Source of the DNA: Rufibacter roseus
Lineage (GTDB): Bacteria > Bacteroidota > Bacteroidia > Cytophagales > Hymenobacteraceae
NCBI RefSeq assembly: GCF_001647285.1
Contig: NZ_LRML01000021.1
Span: forward strand, 1 to 53,545
Direction of reading: 5' to 3'
Length of the DNA stretch: 53,545 nucleotides
Both the position numbers and the translations under genes were made by a program. Shown piece after piece: positions 42,844-51,306 of the stretch; within the stretch, counting starts at the first letter, position 1; every line of letters begins with the position of its first letter. The notes beneath the pieces are model-generated. The model searched no databases. It was not told the origin of the DNA and saw only the letters and a list, made by a program, of their open reading frames with translations.

Positions 42844-43584
42844 TTAAGATTGTAAAAACTGTAGGGCCTTCTCCACATCTTCGGGGGTGTCAATGCCTAT
42901 GGTTTCCATTTCTGTTGTGGCGGTAATGATTTTGAACCCATGCTCCAGCCACCTCAACTGTTCCAATGATTCTGCTTTCTCCAGGACAGACTGCTGCAAC
43001 TTTGTCAGCTGAGCCAGCACCTGACTCCGGTAACCATAAATCCCTATATGTTTAAAATAAGCGTGTTGTGCAAGCCACTGCTCTTGATCGTGTCCGCGCA
43101 GGTAGGGAATAGGGTGCCGGCTAAAATAGAGAGCTTGGCCTTGCGCACCCACCACCACTTTAGGGCTGTTAGGGTTCAATAATTCCTGTTGGTCTTTAAC
43201 AGGTTTAATGAGCGTGGCTATCTGATCATCGGGGTTCTGGAAGCAAGAGAGCACCCTGTTGATCTGCTCCGGCTGTATAAAAGGCTCATCGCCTTGAATG
43301 TTTACTACTACTTCATACTTCTCCTGCAACTGCTCATAAGCCTCATGGCAGCGGTCGGTGCCGCTTTGGTGTAGGGGAGAGGTCATTACGGCGCTGCCCC
43401 CAAATTCATGAACATGAGAAAATATACGCTCGTCATCGGTAGCAACTACCACCGCGGCCAGTTCTGATGCCTGCGCCTGCTCATATACCCGCCGGATCAT
43501 AGATTTACCCCCTAAATTTACCAGTGGTTTGCCTGGGAATCGGGTAGAGGCGTAACGCGCCGGAATAATTCCTACTGCTTTCAT
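42844..43584 (-). CDS. kdsB: 3-deoxy-manno-octulosonate cytidylyltransferase
   Basis: A protein of 246 residues from the ATG at 43582-43584, which gives the family start MKAVGIIPARYASTRFPGKPL in pieces. A further ATG at 43599 adds five residues. Other signatures are VVATDDERIF, NIQGDEPFIQPEQIN and the TSPLHQSGTDRCHEA segment. It activates KDO with CTP to make CMP-KDO for lipopolysaccharide assembly. The length is normal. The gene is alone on this strand. Confidence 0.95.
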   Translation of the reverse strand: MKAVGIIPARYASTRFPGKPLVNLGGKSMIRRVYEQAQASELAAVVVATDDERIFSHVHEFGGSAVMTSPLHQSGTDRCHEAYEQLQEKYEVVVNIQGDEPFIQPEQINRVLSCFQNPDDQIATLIKPVKDQQELLNPNSPKVVVGAQGQALYFSRHPIPYLRGHDQEQWLAQHAYFKHIGIYGYRSQVLAQLTKLQQSVLEKAESLEQLRWLEHGFKIITATTEMETIGIDTPEDVEKALQFLQS

Positions 43585-43599
43585 TGAGTTTTCATTCAT

Positions 43600-44030
43600 A
43601 ATGGCAAAGCAAGTTAAGGTAAAAATAGAAATGAGGAGAAAGGAAAAGGAGAGTGGAACTGAGCAAAAGCTTAAGTTGCTGTAGCTGAGCTAGGTTAGTC
43701 TAATCTGTTTCTAGAGTATATACCTTTGATGATTTAATTTTCTGTACCTCAGGCTAAAAGGGGAGGTCAGGTCGTTGTTATACTGTTCAGTGGCCATTTT
43801 TTTGCAATTAGGGAGAAAGGCACCTATAAATGAGGGCAGAATGTTTACTGAAAATTTGGTAACTTACACCCTCAGTCAACAAATGTGGTCATATATTAAC
43901 TTACCGTCTTTGCTGAATCAATATAAAATCAGTTAATTTAGATCGTATAGATAAACTTTTTTCCCTCAAAAGTGATTCTGCCTTGGTAAGAGAAAACCTT
44001 CTTTGTAATAGTAATAAGTAAAGTAGATTG
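43600..44030. other. Divergent intergenic region
   Basis: About 430 AT-rich bases between kdsB and the LysM gene. It must hold both promoters, but no clear TTTG plus TAnnTTTG pair was found. No gene is supported. Confidence 0.4.
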
Positions 44031-44996
44031 ATGATGTTAAAGAAGTTTGCATTTGTTCTAGGATGTTGCCTGCTAACGGTAGGGGCTGCAACTGCTAGTA
44101 CTCTGGCGGTACGTGACTCAATAGGGGTGAGAAAGCAAAATGGGAAAACGTACATTGCCCATAAAGTGGAACCTAGTGAAACCCTTTATGCTCTTTCACG
44201 CAAATACGGAGTACCTGTAGCCCAAATAGTAGAGGCGAATAAGAATATTGAAAAGTCCATCATGATCGGGCAGATAGTTCTCATTCCAATGAAAGCAACT
44301 GCGTCTGCCGGAGCCACTGCCACAGCAGCCAAACCTGCTCCTGTCGCTAGTCCGGCTGCCAACCGTACCTATTCGGTAGATGGAAAGGGCAATAAAATGC
44401 ACACGGTGCAGCCCAGCCAAACCCTGTACGCCATTTCTAAAATGCACGGGGTAACGGTTGAAGAAATAAAAGAGTGGAACAAGCTTACAAGTAATGCCAT
44501 AGAGATTGGGCGTGACCTTATTGTGGGCGTTGGCGCGAACGGTGCATCTAATGCGAAGATTTATGTGCCTGAGCGAGATGATGCCGTTACCAGTTCCAGA
44601 AATGCGGATGCCCCTGTAGCGAGCACCTCATCATCACCTACGGTTATTACTGCCTCAACGAAAGATAAACCTGTGGCAAAGGTGGAAGACACCGCAGAAA
44701 GAACTGCCAAAGCCGCGGAGTACGTGTCAAGGGTGAATGAAAGTGGCATGGCCGAACTGATAGACCAGAAGTCAGACGACAACAAGTTTCTGGCTTTACA
44801 CAAAACAGCCCCGGTTGGTACTATTATGGCGGTGAAAAATCCGTCTAATGACCAAGTGGTATATGTGCGTGTGATTGGTAAAATTCCATCAACCGGTGAT
44901 AATGACAAGCTGGTGGTAAAGCTTTCAAAAAAAGCCTGTCAGCAAATTGGAGTAACCGATAAGCGTTTCAGAGTAGAGCTTTCTTACATGCCCTAG
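44031..44996 (+). CDS. LysM-domain cell-wall protein with C-terminal barrel domain
   Basis: A protein of about 321 residues (ATG at 44031 or 44034; the open frame starts with a TTG). A signal peptide ends near GAATAS. Two LysM domains follow: HKVEPSETLYALSRKYGVPV at about 44-92 and HTVQPSQTLYAISKMHGVTV at about 123-170. An alanine- and serine-rich linker leads to a C-terminal domain of about 90 residues (GMAELIDQKSDDNKFLALH, VRVIGKIPSTGDNDKLVVKL) that resembles the RlpA/DPBB barrel. It would bind peptidoglycan in the periplasm and perhaps act on it. This design is common in Bacteroidota. Confidence 0.88.
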   Translation: MMLKKFAFVLGCCLLTVGAATASTLAVRDSIGVRKQNGKTYIAHKVEPSETLYALSRKYGVPVAQIVEANKNIEKSIMIGQIVLIPMKATASAGATATAAKPAPVASPAANRTYSVDGKGNKMHTVQPSQTLYAISKMHGVTVEEIKEWNKLTSNAIEIGRDLIVGVGANGASNAKIYVPERDDAVTSSRNADAPVASTSSSPTVITASTKDKPVAKVEDTAERTAKAAEYVSRVNESGMAELIDQKSDDNKFLALHKTAPVGTIMAVKNPSNDQVVYVRVIGKIPSTGDNDKLVVKLSKKACQQIGVTDKRFRVELSYMP

Positions 44997-45001
44997 TCTA
45001 T

Positions 45002-45036
45002 TTTAAGGCTATTTTTCTTAAAAGAGGCAGAAAACG
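45002..45036. repeat. Nested-palindrome repeat, copy 11 (degenerate, fused with terminator)
   Basis: TTTAAGGCTATTTTTCTTAAAAGAGGCAGAAAACG resembles the family. Its right half is the left arm of the terminator that follows. Confidence 0.4.
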
Positions 45037-45069
45037 CTAAGCTTAGCTTCCGTTTTCTGCCTCTTTTTT
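45020..45069 (+). terminator. Terminator of the LysM gene
   Basis: AAAAGAGGCAGAAAACG and CGTTTTCTGCCTCTTTT are perfectly inverted (17 bases) with a 14-base loop. A T run follows. Confidence 0.9.
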
Positions 45070-45138
45070 AATGAGCAATGATTAATAATTTCCTTTGCTC
45101 ATTAATCACTCCTCATTACTCATTGTCCATTAACCATT
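45070..45138. repeat. TCATTA-rich short repeat tract
   Basis: Several CTCATTA or TCATTA-like words recur (GCTCATTAATCAC, CTCATTACTCATTG), and AATGATTAAT is inverted near the right end. Possibly a low-complexity expansion upstream of the next gene. No function can be assigned. Confidence 0.35.
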
Positions 45139-45144
45139 GAAAAC

Positions 45145-45921
45145 ATGCACTCTCAGGCACAGGTAAAAGCACTGCTGGAAGATAGGTACCAACGTTATAA
45201 CACCATAGAATTTATTGCCCATGACCCGGTGTCTGTGCCACATCGGTTTCACGAGAAAAGAGATGTCGAGATTTCAGGCTTTTTTGCTTCTATTCTGGCA
45301 TGGGGACAGCGTAAAACCATCATTAATAAGTGCCTGGAACTGATGCAGCGCATGGATTATGCCCCTTACCAATTTGTAACGCAACATCAAGACGAAGACT
45401 TGAAACAGCTACTTGGTTTTAAGCATAGAACCTTTAATGATACTGACTTGCTGTACCTGGTTTACTTTTTTAAATGGTTTTATGAGAGGCACGAGAGCCT
45501 GGAAGAAGCTTTCCTGGGATCGTCCGGGACAGAACCCTCCACGCAAAAAGAGCGGCTGGAGCAATTCTATAACTTAATGTTCTCTCTGCCTGAAGCCCCG
45601 CACCGTACCCGCAAGCATATCTCAACGCCGGCAAAAAAGTCTGCCTGTAAACGAATTAACATGTACCTGCGCTGGATGGTCAGGAAAGATGACTGTGGCG
45701 TGGACTTTGGGCTCTGGAACCGAATACCCGCGGCAGAACTCATTTGCCCCTGCGACGTGCATGTGCAAAGAGTGGCAAGGCGGCTGGGACTGATCACGCG
45801 ATCTCAATCTGATTGGGCCATGGCCGAGGAATTGACACAAAACCTCCGCCAGTTTGATCCCCATGATCCGGTGAAATATGATTACGCCTTGTTTGGCCTA
45901 GGCATTGAGGAGAAGTTTTAG
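45145..45921 (+). CDS. TIGR02757 family protein (DUF2400)
   Basis: A protein of 258 residues. Family features seen are HDPVSVPHRFHEKRDVEISGF near the N-terminus, FFASILAWGQRKTIINKC, the central KSACKRINMYLRWMVRKDD and the C-terminal LICPCDVHVQRVARRLGL. The helical pattern recalls HhH-GPD DNA glycosylases, and the conserved lysine and aspartate positions (LRWMVRKDD, CDVHV) agree with that. The function in Bacteroidota is not established; a DNA-repair role is a guess. It has a terminator upstream and no gene partner. Confidence 0.85.
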   Translation: MHSQAQVKALLEDRYQRYNTIEFIAHDPVSVPHRFHEKRDVEISGFFASILAWGQRKTIINKCLELMQRMDYAPYQFVTQHQDEDLKQLLGFKHRTFNDTDLLYLVYFFKWFYERHESLEEAFLGSSGTEPSTQKERLEQFYNLMFSLPEAPHRTRKHISTPAKKSACKRINMYLRWMVRKDDCGVDFGLWNRIPAAELICPCDVHVQRVARRLGLITRSQSDWAMAEELTQNLRQFDPHDPVKYDYALFGLGIEEKF

Positions 45922-46020
45922 GCCTGCTTAACTTGTTTACTTCATTGTAAAGTTAAGGCATCACCTTGCCTGTCCAACAGCAGGCTTTCTTTCTATATTC
46001 CCTGCACATCATCTTCTGAA

Positions 46021-46359
46021 TCACACCTCTATACCGTGCGCTGCTAATTTCTGCTGCAAGATAGAGATTAAAGCAGGGTCGTTACGTTTGTACTTATCTG
46101 GAATATTCAGGACTATTACTCTTTTAATTTGGATTGTGGCAAGAAATTTTTGATATAGCAGTTCCTTGTGCTTCTTTTCCATCACAAGTACTACATGAGC
46201 CCAGTGCAAAACTTTTTCTGTAACTTTAATACGTGCTTTAGAACTAGTGCCCGCTGATCTAGCCTTAAAATAGGAATGGTTAGAAAACAAGTCTTCGGCA
46301 GTAGGGCTGCGCCACTGGTTTTTGCTACAGATAAATAATAGGTTTTGCTCAGTATTCAT
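46021..46359 (-). CDS. Low-molecular-weight protein tyrosine phosphatase-like protein
   Basis: A protein of 112 residues from the ATG at 46357-46359. The longer frame adds 17 unlikely residues. FICSKNQWRSPTAE (about 9-22) contains Cys11 and Arg17 in the C(x5)R signature of tyrosine phosphatases. The middle has HWAHVVLVMEKKHKELL, like the family's second helix. It is shorter than the usual 150-residue enzyme, and the common DPY/F aspartate loop near the C-terminus is not obvious (DKYKRNDPALI). It may have another phosphatase activity or be a shortened variant seen in many Bacteroidota. Confidence 0.75.
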   Translation of the reverse strand: MNTEQNLLFICSKNQWRSPTAEDLFSNHSYFKARSAGTSSKARIKVTEKVLHWAHVVLVMEKKHKELLYQKFLATIQIKRVIVLNIPDKYKRNDPALISILQQKLAAHGIEV

Positions 46360-46535
46360 TTGGAAAAGAATGGAACAAGATAAGTAGTTTGACCGGGATT
46401 GGTGCAACAAGAAGCAATATCTAATACAATGGTGCTGTAAACCTAGCCCAAGTATTCTGAGATTGATCTTTTAGCTGTATAGATAGCTAGTGAGTGGTTG
46501 GATTCGTACAATAGTATTAAATCAAAGCATTAACT

Positions 46536-48137
46536 ATGAGACAGCCCACGTCAGCTTTTCTCAACAGTTTATCATCTGTGAGAATATATTTTCTGTTGCT
46601 TTGGATGTCTTACCTCTGCCTCGTGCCGGGGGTACAGGCGCAGTACAAACCTCACCAAGACCTGGGGGAACTGTTCCATGCGGTTCAAATGCTACCGGTC
46701 TTTCCAGACTCTAAGACTTTTACCGACTGTGTGCCTAAATCATCGCCTGCCCAAATTGTGCAGGAATACGAGAAGCAAAAAAATAAACCCGGCTTTGATT
46801 TGAAGGAGTTTGTGATGGCTAATTTCTCCTTGCCTCCTGAACCAGCTACCAACTTTAAGTCTGACCTTGGAAGGCCGGTAACGGAGCATATAAAAGAGCT
46901 GTGGCCAGTGCTTACCCGCCAACCTACAACCCAGGAGGGATCTCTTTTACCCCTGCCAAACCCATACGTTGTACCCGGAGGAAGATTCAGAGAGATTTAT
47001 TACTGGGACAGTTATTTTACCATGCTGGGCCTGCAGCAAAGTGGAGAAACGGAGCTGATTCAGCACATGGTGGACAACTTCACGCACCTTATTCAAACGG
47101 TAGGGCATATACCTAACGGCAACCGGAGCTACTATATCAGCCGATCACAACCTCCGTTCTACGCCCTCATGCTGCGGATTTTGGCCAAGGAAAAGGGAAC
47201 AGAGGTTCTCAAAAAGTACCGGCAGCCTTTACAGAAAGAATATGACTTCTGGATGGATGGCGCCAGCACGGTTTCTAATGCCCAGCCCACCCACCGCAGG
47301 GTAGTTTTATTGCCTGATAAAAGCATTTTAAACCGTTACTGGGATGATGAACCTGCCCCCAGACCAGAAGCTTATAAAGAAGATGTAGAGGTGGCTCATT
47401 TATCAGGAAGAAACCATGAGCGAGTGTACCGTGACATAAGAGCGGCCGCCGAATCTGGTTGGGATTTCAGTAGCCGCTGGTTCGCTGACGAAAAGACCCT
47501 CCAGACTATTAGAACCACTCAGCTTATTCCGGTAGATTTGAACGCGTTGCTTTACCACATGGAGCTTACATTGGCAGAGATGGCTAAGTTAGAAGGAAAA
47601 GCCAGCGAAGCCAAAACCTATGAGCAAAAAGCAAAAGCGAGGCGAAAAGCTATTCTTAAATATTGCTGGAACAGTTCAAACGAGTTTTTCTATGATTATG
47701 ACTTCGTAAAGCAAACAACTACTGACATACCTACACTAGCCGCCGTTACACCTTTGTTTTTTTGCATAGCCACCAATTCACAGGCTAAATATGTAGCGCA
47801 GAAAATAGAAAGCTATTTTCTGAGGGTTGGGGGACTGCCTGCTACTCTGAATGAAACAGGGCAGCAGTGGGATGCTCCGAACGGATGGGCTCCTCTGCAG
47901 TGGATGACTATACAGGGCCTGAAAGCGTACGGCCATAAAGATCTAGCCCAAACCATTGGCATAAACTGGATAAATCAGAACATAGCCGTTTACCAGCGTA
48001 CAGGAAAACTGACAGAGAAATATAATGTTGAAAAAACTGGTGCCGAAGGAGGCGGAGGAGAATATCCCAACCAGGATGGCTTTGGTTGGACGAATGGAGT
48101 GTTGCTGAAACTGCTGTCTCAGACCGAAGGCTTTTAA
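46536..48137 (+). CDS. treA: Periplasmic trehalase (GH37)
   Basis: A protein of 533 residues with a signal peptide ending PGVQAQ. The two trehalase signatures are present: PGGRFREIYYWDSYF (about 147-161) and QWDAPNGWAPLQW (about 444-456). The catalytic aspartate and glutamate of the GH37 barrel are expected in DLNALLYHMELTLAEM-type helices and near the C-terminal EKYNVEKTGAEGGGGEY. It splits trehalose into two glucose units outside the cytoplasm, which lets the cell use an external sugar or remove a stress solute. No transport genes are adjacent. It stands alone with a nested-palindrome repeat after its stop. Confidence 0.95.
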   Translation: MRQPTSAFLNSLSSVRIYFLLLWMSYLCLVPGVQAQYKPHQDLGELFHAVQMLPVFPDSKTFTDCVPKSSPAQIVQEYEKQKNKPGFDLKEFVMANFSLPPEPATNFKSDLGRPVTEHIKELWPVLTRQPTTQEGSLLPLPNPYVVPGGRFREIYYWDSYFTMLGLQQSGETELIQHMVDNFTHLIQTVGHIPNGNRSYYISRSQPPFYALMLRILAKEKGTEVLKKYRQPLQKEYDFWMDGASTVSNAQPTHRRVVLLPDKSILNRYWDDEPAPRPEAYKEDVEVAHLSGRNHERVYRDIRAAAESGWDFSSRWFADEKTLQTIRTTQLIPVDLNALLYHMELTLAEMAKLEGKASEAKTYEQKAKARRKAILKYCWNSSNEFFYDYDFVKQTTTDIPTLAAVTPLFFCIATNSQAKYVAQKIESYFLRVGGLPATLNETGQQWDAPNGWAPLQWMTIQGLKAYGHKDLAQTIGINWINQNIAVYQRTGKLTEKYNVEKTGAEGGGGEYPNQDGFGWTNGVLLKLLSQTEGF

Positions 48138-48166
48138 TGCTGTTTTAAGAAAAGCAGACCATAAAC
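48130..48166. repeat. Nested-palindrome repeat, copy 12 (partial)
   Basis: GCTGTTTTAAGAAAAGCAG keeps the inner arms. The outer arms are mostly lost (TTTTAAT and ATAAAC). It follows the trehalase stop codon. Confidence 0.45.
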
Positions 48167-48431
48167 ACCCTTTACAGTTTTACCTTTCAAAACATATGCA
48201 CAGCATAAGCTTTACTGCCATGTTTAGGGCTTTATCAAAACAGATTTTCTGTTGTTATAAGTTAGGTGGCTCACCTCTTTTGTAACTAATTTACCTTTAA
48301 AAGTTTAAAGCCCCTGTAGTTTCATACATTAAGACTTTCGTATTATTTCTGACTTAATTAATATTTTCAAAAAGTAGGTTATTTAAAAATCTTCACCGAA
48401 ATTTGTAGTATAGGGTTTAAACAAGAAAAAA

Positions 48432-48848
48432 TTGTCTGCTTTGAAAGTTAAAAGAGTTCTGCTGATTGAAGACGATGAGATCACCACTTTTCTCAACCAG
48501 ACAATAATTAGTAGCACAGGTGTATCTGAAGATCTGGTCTCTGCCGCAAACGGGCAGGAGGGTTTAGAATACCTGTTAAGCCTGCCAGCAGTTGATGAGT
48601 TCCCAAACCTCATCCTCATGGACTTGAACATGCCGGTTTTAAACGGCTTCGGATTTCTGGAGGAGTATCAGAAGTTAGAGTTCAGTAAAAGCGCTTCTAC
48701 CAAAATAGTAGTTTTGTCTACTTCTACCCATGATAACGACCTGCGCCAAATCAAAGAGCTGGGAGTAACCACATTCCTGGAAAAACCCTTGACCACTGAT
48801 GCCTTTCTGGAGGTTGTAAAGAATCTGAGTGCAGCTAATCCTTCCTAA
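48432..48848 (+). CDS. Single-domain response regulator
   Basis: A protein of about 138 residues. The frame opens with a TTG at 48432 and has no upstream ATG before a stop at 48411; TTG at 48441 is another choice. It consists of a receiver domain only: acidic pair in LLIEDDE, phosphorylated Asp64 in LILMDLNMP, the threonine/serine in VLSTSTHD, and the lysine in FLEKPL. Such CheY-like regulators in Bacteroidota pair with hybrid kinases that lie elsewhere. No kinase gene is adjacent. The insertion EFPNL before the aspartate is usual for this subgroup. Confidence 0.9.
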   Translation: MSALKVKRVLLIEDDEITTFLNQTIISSTGVSEDLVSAANGQEGLEYLLSLPAVDEFPNLILMDLNMPVLNGFGFLEEYQKLEFSKSASTKIVVLSTSTHDNDLRQIKELGVTTFLEKPLTTDAFLEVVKNLSAANPS

Positions 48849-49150
48849 GCAATTCCATTTACTGTTTTCTGTGAATTGCCTAAGCAGTGCTACAATGGTA
48901 TAGATGTAGCATCGGTATTTAGGGATTTCAGGCACCTATTACTGTAAAAGCTCTTAAGCAAACAGCTAATTTATTTCTTTTTGAAGTAAAAGGGCTCATT
49001 CTGCTGTACAAATTAATTTCAATAGTATTCTGGATTTAGTAACAAAAAGTTGAGTAAAGAGGTAAGATAGTTCAGGTAAACTTGTTGAGGGAATAGTAGA
49101 GGAAGGCGTTTACCTGCTTTTTAAAGTTCATTTACCAAACCTTTCTTACT
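48849..49150. other. Intergenic region with 9-base inverted repeat
   Basis: CAGGTAAAC (49073-49081) and GTTTACCTG (49108-49116) are perfectly inverted with 26 bases between, directly upstream of the next gene. It could be an operator or leader structure. Nothing else is seen. Confidence 0.4.
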
Positions 49151-49768
49151 ATGAAAATCAAAAGCTTACTCAAAGTAATGTCCATTGCTCTTGCCGGGCA
49201 GTTCCTTTTCTCCTGTAACACGGCAGAGTATTACCGCTTTGCCCCTGTTAGCTCTAACTCATCTTACAACAAAGCAAAAGTAAAACCAGCTGAAGAGGCC
49301 AAAGAAGCTCAGGTGGTAGTGGCGGAAGATATGTTGGCCTCTACTTCTCCAGATACTGATGCCGCACCTGCGGACCTTGAGGCTAATGCCAGTTCTCCGG
49401 CCCCAGTGCTTTTTGAGAAAGAGGTACTTAAAAAGAAGAACATAGCTAAAGTTGAAAAACAGCCAAACGCTCCAGAAAGCAATGCAACTATAAATGAGGC
49501 TGCGGCTTTGTCAGAGGCTAAGGAACGATTGGCCAGCATGAGCAAAGCGGAGAAAAAAGCTTTTAAAAAGGAAGTGAAGAAAGCCCTTCGTGAGAGCCAG
49601 GCTACAAGCAACGTATTATTGATAATACTGGCAATTCTGCTTCCGCCGCTGGCAGTAGGCTTATATGAAGGAATTACCAATCGCTTCTGGATTAGTTTAA
49701 TACTCACCATATTAGGTGTCTTGCCAGGCGTGATTTATTCGCTACTGGTTGTAACAGGAACCATCTAA
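49151..49768 (+). CDS. Lipoprotein-type protein with C-terminal Pmp3/YqaE membrane domain
   Basis: A protein of 205 residues. The signal region ends in LFSCNTAE, a lipobox-like site. A long polar, alanine- and lysine-rich stretch (about 30-150, including a helical KAEKKAFKKEVKKAL) connects to a C-terminal domain with two membrane helices: NVLLIILAILLPPLAVGLYE and WISLILTILGVLPGVIYSLL. The last part is the Pmp3 (YqaE/UPF0057) family, small hydrophobic proteins linked to stress and ion balance. A lipoprotein signal fused to Pmp3 helices is unusual outside Bacteroidota. The start region could also be a membrane anchor. A terminator follows. Confidence 0.8.
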   Translation: MKIKSLLKVMSIALAGQFLFSCNTAEYYRFAPVSSNSSYNKAKVKPAEEAKEAQVVVAEDMLASTSPDTDAAPADLEANASSPAPVLFEKEVLKKKNIAKVEKQPNAPESNATINEAAALSEAKERLASMSKAEKKAFKKEVKKALRESQATSNVLLIILAILLPPLAVGLYEGITNRFWISLILTILGVLPGVIYSLLVVTGTI

Positions 49769-49788
49769 AAAGGTAACTCTCATAAAAA

Positions 49789-49822
49789 AAGGTCTCTTAC
49801 ATGAATTGTAAGAGACTTTTTT
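49789..49822 (+). terminator. Terminator of the Pmp3-like gene
   Basis: AAGGTCTCTTAC and GTAAGAGACTTT pair around a 7-base loop, followed by TTTT. Confidence 0.85.
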
Positions 49823-49913
49823 ATGCCTCCTGGTTGTGCTAGGTATATAGAGGGTTTCATCTCATAGCTGAATAAGGCTCTAAAGCCACAGTTCAGCCAA
49901 GGGGTAAAGGTTT

Positions 49914-50165
49914 TTAACTTAAAAGCAGCACTTTGTTGTTCCGGTAAATGTCAATGCCAACTCTGGCAAGCCGCTTGATACTTACTCTCACTTCATACTT
50001 AACCATCTCGCCATTCTCCTCCCGCTCAAAGGCATGGTTCTCGCCAAGTAATGATTTTTTCTCTGAGACAATCTCTCCATTGTACTTTATGGTTTCAAGA
50101 CCGCTGAGGGAATTGTCAACTTCTATTTTAACGGAATCTGAAAGGTTGAGAGTTAGTACATTCAT
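49914..50165 (-). CDS. Small beta-rich protein of unknown function
   Basis: A protein of 83 residues, predicted cytoplasmic and rich in beta strands (MNVLTLNLSDSVKIEV, then GLETIKYNGEIVSEKKSLLG). I recall similar short proteins in Bacteroidota genomes but no family name. It stops just before an A/T-rich stretch and overlaps no other gene. The composition is coding-like on the minus strand. Confidence 0.55.
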   Translation of the reverse strand: MNVLTLNLSDSVKIEVDNSLSGLETIKYNGEIVSEKKSLLGENHAFEREENGEMVKYEVRVSIKRLARVGIDIYRNNKVLLLS

Positions 50166-50445
50166 GTCTTTAGAGCAAGTATAGATTTCTAATGAGGGCT
50201 ATGTCTAATTAAAAGTAGTTTTTTCTCCTACAGTTGCTTTCTCCATTAGTCAGGAAAGCCACTAATAGTTTACAAGATAATGTAAAATTTTAAACTAAGA
50301 TGTACTCTTTCCCTCTGTTACCAGTGTTCTAAGAAATAGATTTGATGACTGGTTTATATTGTAGATCTGATGGAGGGGAAAATGGAAACGGCAACAAACC
50401 TGAAGAAAGATATTAACCTTCAGATTTGTTGCCGCTAACGCTGTG

Positions 50446-50517
50446 TGGCCACGCCTGGAATCGAACCAGGATCGAGAGCTTCGGAAACTCCAATACTATC
50501 CGTTGTACTACGTGGCC
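50446..50517 (-). tRNA. tRNA-Arg (anticodon CCG)
   Basis: On the minus strand the acceptor GGCCACG pairs with CGTGGCC. The anticodon stem GGAGT/GCTCT (with end wobble pairs) encloses TTCCGAA, so the anticodon is CCG. The T arm is CCTGGTTCGATTCCAGG. No CCA is encoded after the discriminator base, unlike the tRNA-Glu in this window. Confidence 0.93.
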
Positions 50518-50570
50518 GGTATTGCAGGGGCAAAAGTAGGAAATGGCAGCATAGAAAGAAAGCCCAGAAT

Positions 50571-50610
50571 GCGTTTTTTGCTTGTTTTAAGAAAAATAGA
50601 GCTAAAACAG
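50571..50610. repeat. Nested-palindrome repeat, copy 13
   Basis: GCGTTTTTTGCTTGTTTT, AAGA, AAAATAGAGCTAAAACAG. Both arm pairs are recognisable with several changes. It lies upstream of the tRNA-Arg gene on that gene's strand. Confidence 0.5.
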
Positions 50611-50695
50611 AGAACAGGGAAGAAGTAACCTAACATTTCACAATAAAATCGGTTTAATAATACTAGAACAGTAACAAATCAATTAAGAACCTACT

Positions 50696-51115
50696 ATGAA
50701 ACGACTGTACACCGCGGAAGTAACCGCTACCGGAGGCCGTAACGGCCAAGTAAAATCATCTGATGGCATTATAGACATGCCGGTTCGTCTGCCTGAAGGA
50801 CTTGGCGGAAAAGGCGGAGCCACAAACCCAGAGCAATTGTTTGCCGCCGGCTACGCCGCCTGTTTTCAAAGTGCGCTGATGCTTGTTGCCGGAAAACAGC
50901 AAGTTAAATTAGATGAGAATTCAACGGTTACAGCCCATGTTAGTCTTGACCAAATGGATAACGGAGGCTACGGGCTTGCGGTACAGCTAGACGTGAAAGT
51001 AGACGGAGTAGAAAAGTCAAAAGCACAGGAACTCGTAGAACAGGCACACGAAGTTTGCCCTTACTCCGTAGGTACCCGCGGAAACATTGAGGTAAAACTG
51101 AATGTGGTAGATTAA
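50696..51115 (+). CDS. ohr: Organic hydroperoxide resistance protein
   Basis: A protein of 139 residues, the usual Ohr length. The two redox cysteines are Cys56 in AACFQSAL and Cys121 in HEVCPYS. NPEQLFAAGYAACF and the N-terminal TAEVTATGGRNG are typical for the Ohr branch of the OsmC family. It reduces organic hydroperoxides in the cytoplasm. Usually controlled by OhrR; no such gene is adjacent. It is a single gene with a terminator right after it. Confidence 0.93.
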   Translation: MKRLYTAEVTATGGRNGQVKSSDGIIDMPVRLPEGLGGKGGATNPEQLFAAGYAACFQSALMLVAGKQQVKLDENSTVTAHVSLDQMDNGGYGLAVQLDVKVDGVEKSKAQELVEQAHEVCPYSVGTRGNIEVKLNVVD

Positions 51116-51145
51116 TATATAGTGACCCTGAATTTGATGCATTGT

Positions 51146-51178
51146 AGAAAAGCCTTTCCAATTTGGAAAGGCTTTTCT
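51146..51178 (+). terminator. Terminator of ohr
   Basis: AGAAAAGCCTTTCCAA and TTGGAAAGGCTTTTCT are perfectly inverted with a single unpaired base between them, and a T-rich end follows. Confidence 0.88.
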
Positions 51179-51234
51179 GTTTTAGTTAGATTTCAATTCA
51201 AACCATAATTTAAATTTTTAATCTTTATTTATAG

Positions 51235-51242
51235 TAATTTTG
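51235..51242 (+). promoter_or_regulatory. Probable -7 element of the YD-type gene
   Basis: TAATTTTG matches TAnnTTTG. The -33 position shows only a T run. The start codon is 64 bases downstream. Confidence 0.4.
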
Positions 51243-51306
51243 TACTTGTAGTGAATTAATTATTAGAAGATTAAGTGTAGCAATCTGAGATAATTGGAAC
51301 AAAAGT

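Noticed and set aside
50443..50633. ORFs of 61 and 62 residues on the plus strand
   Set aside because: They run across the tRNA-Arg gene. The first residues are the translated tRNA sequence.
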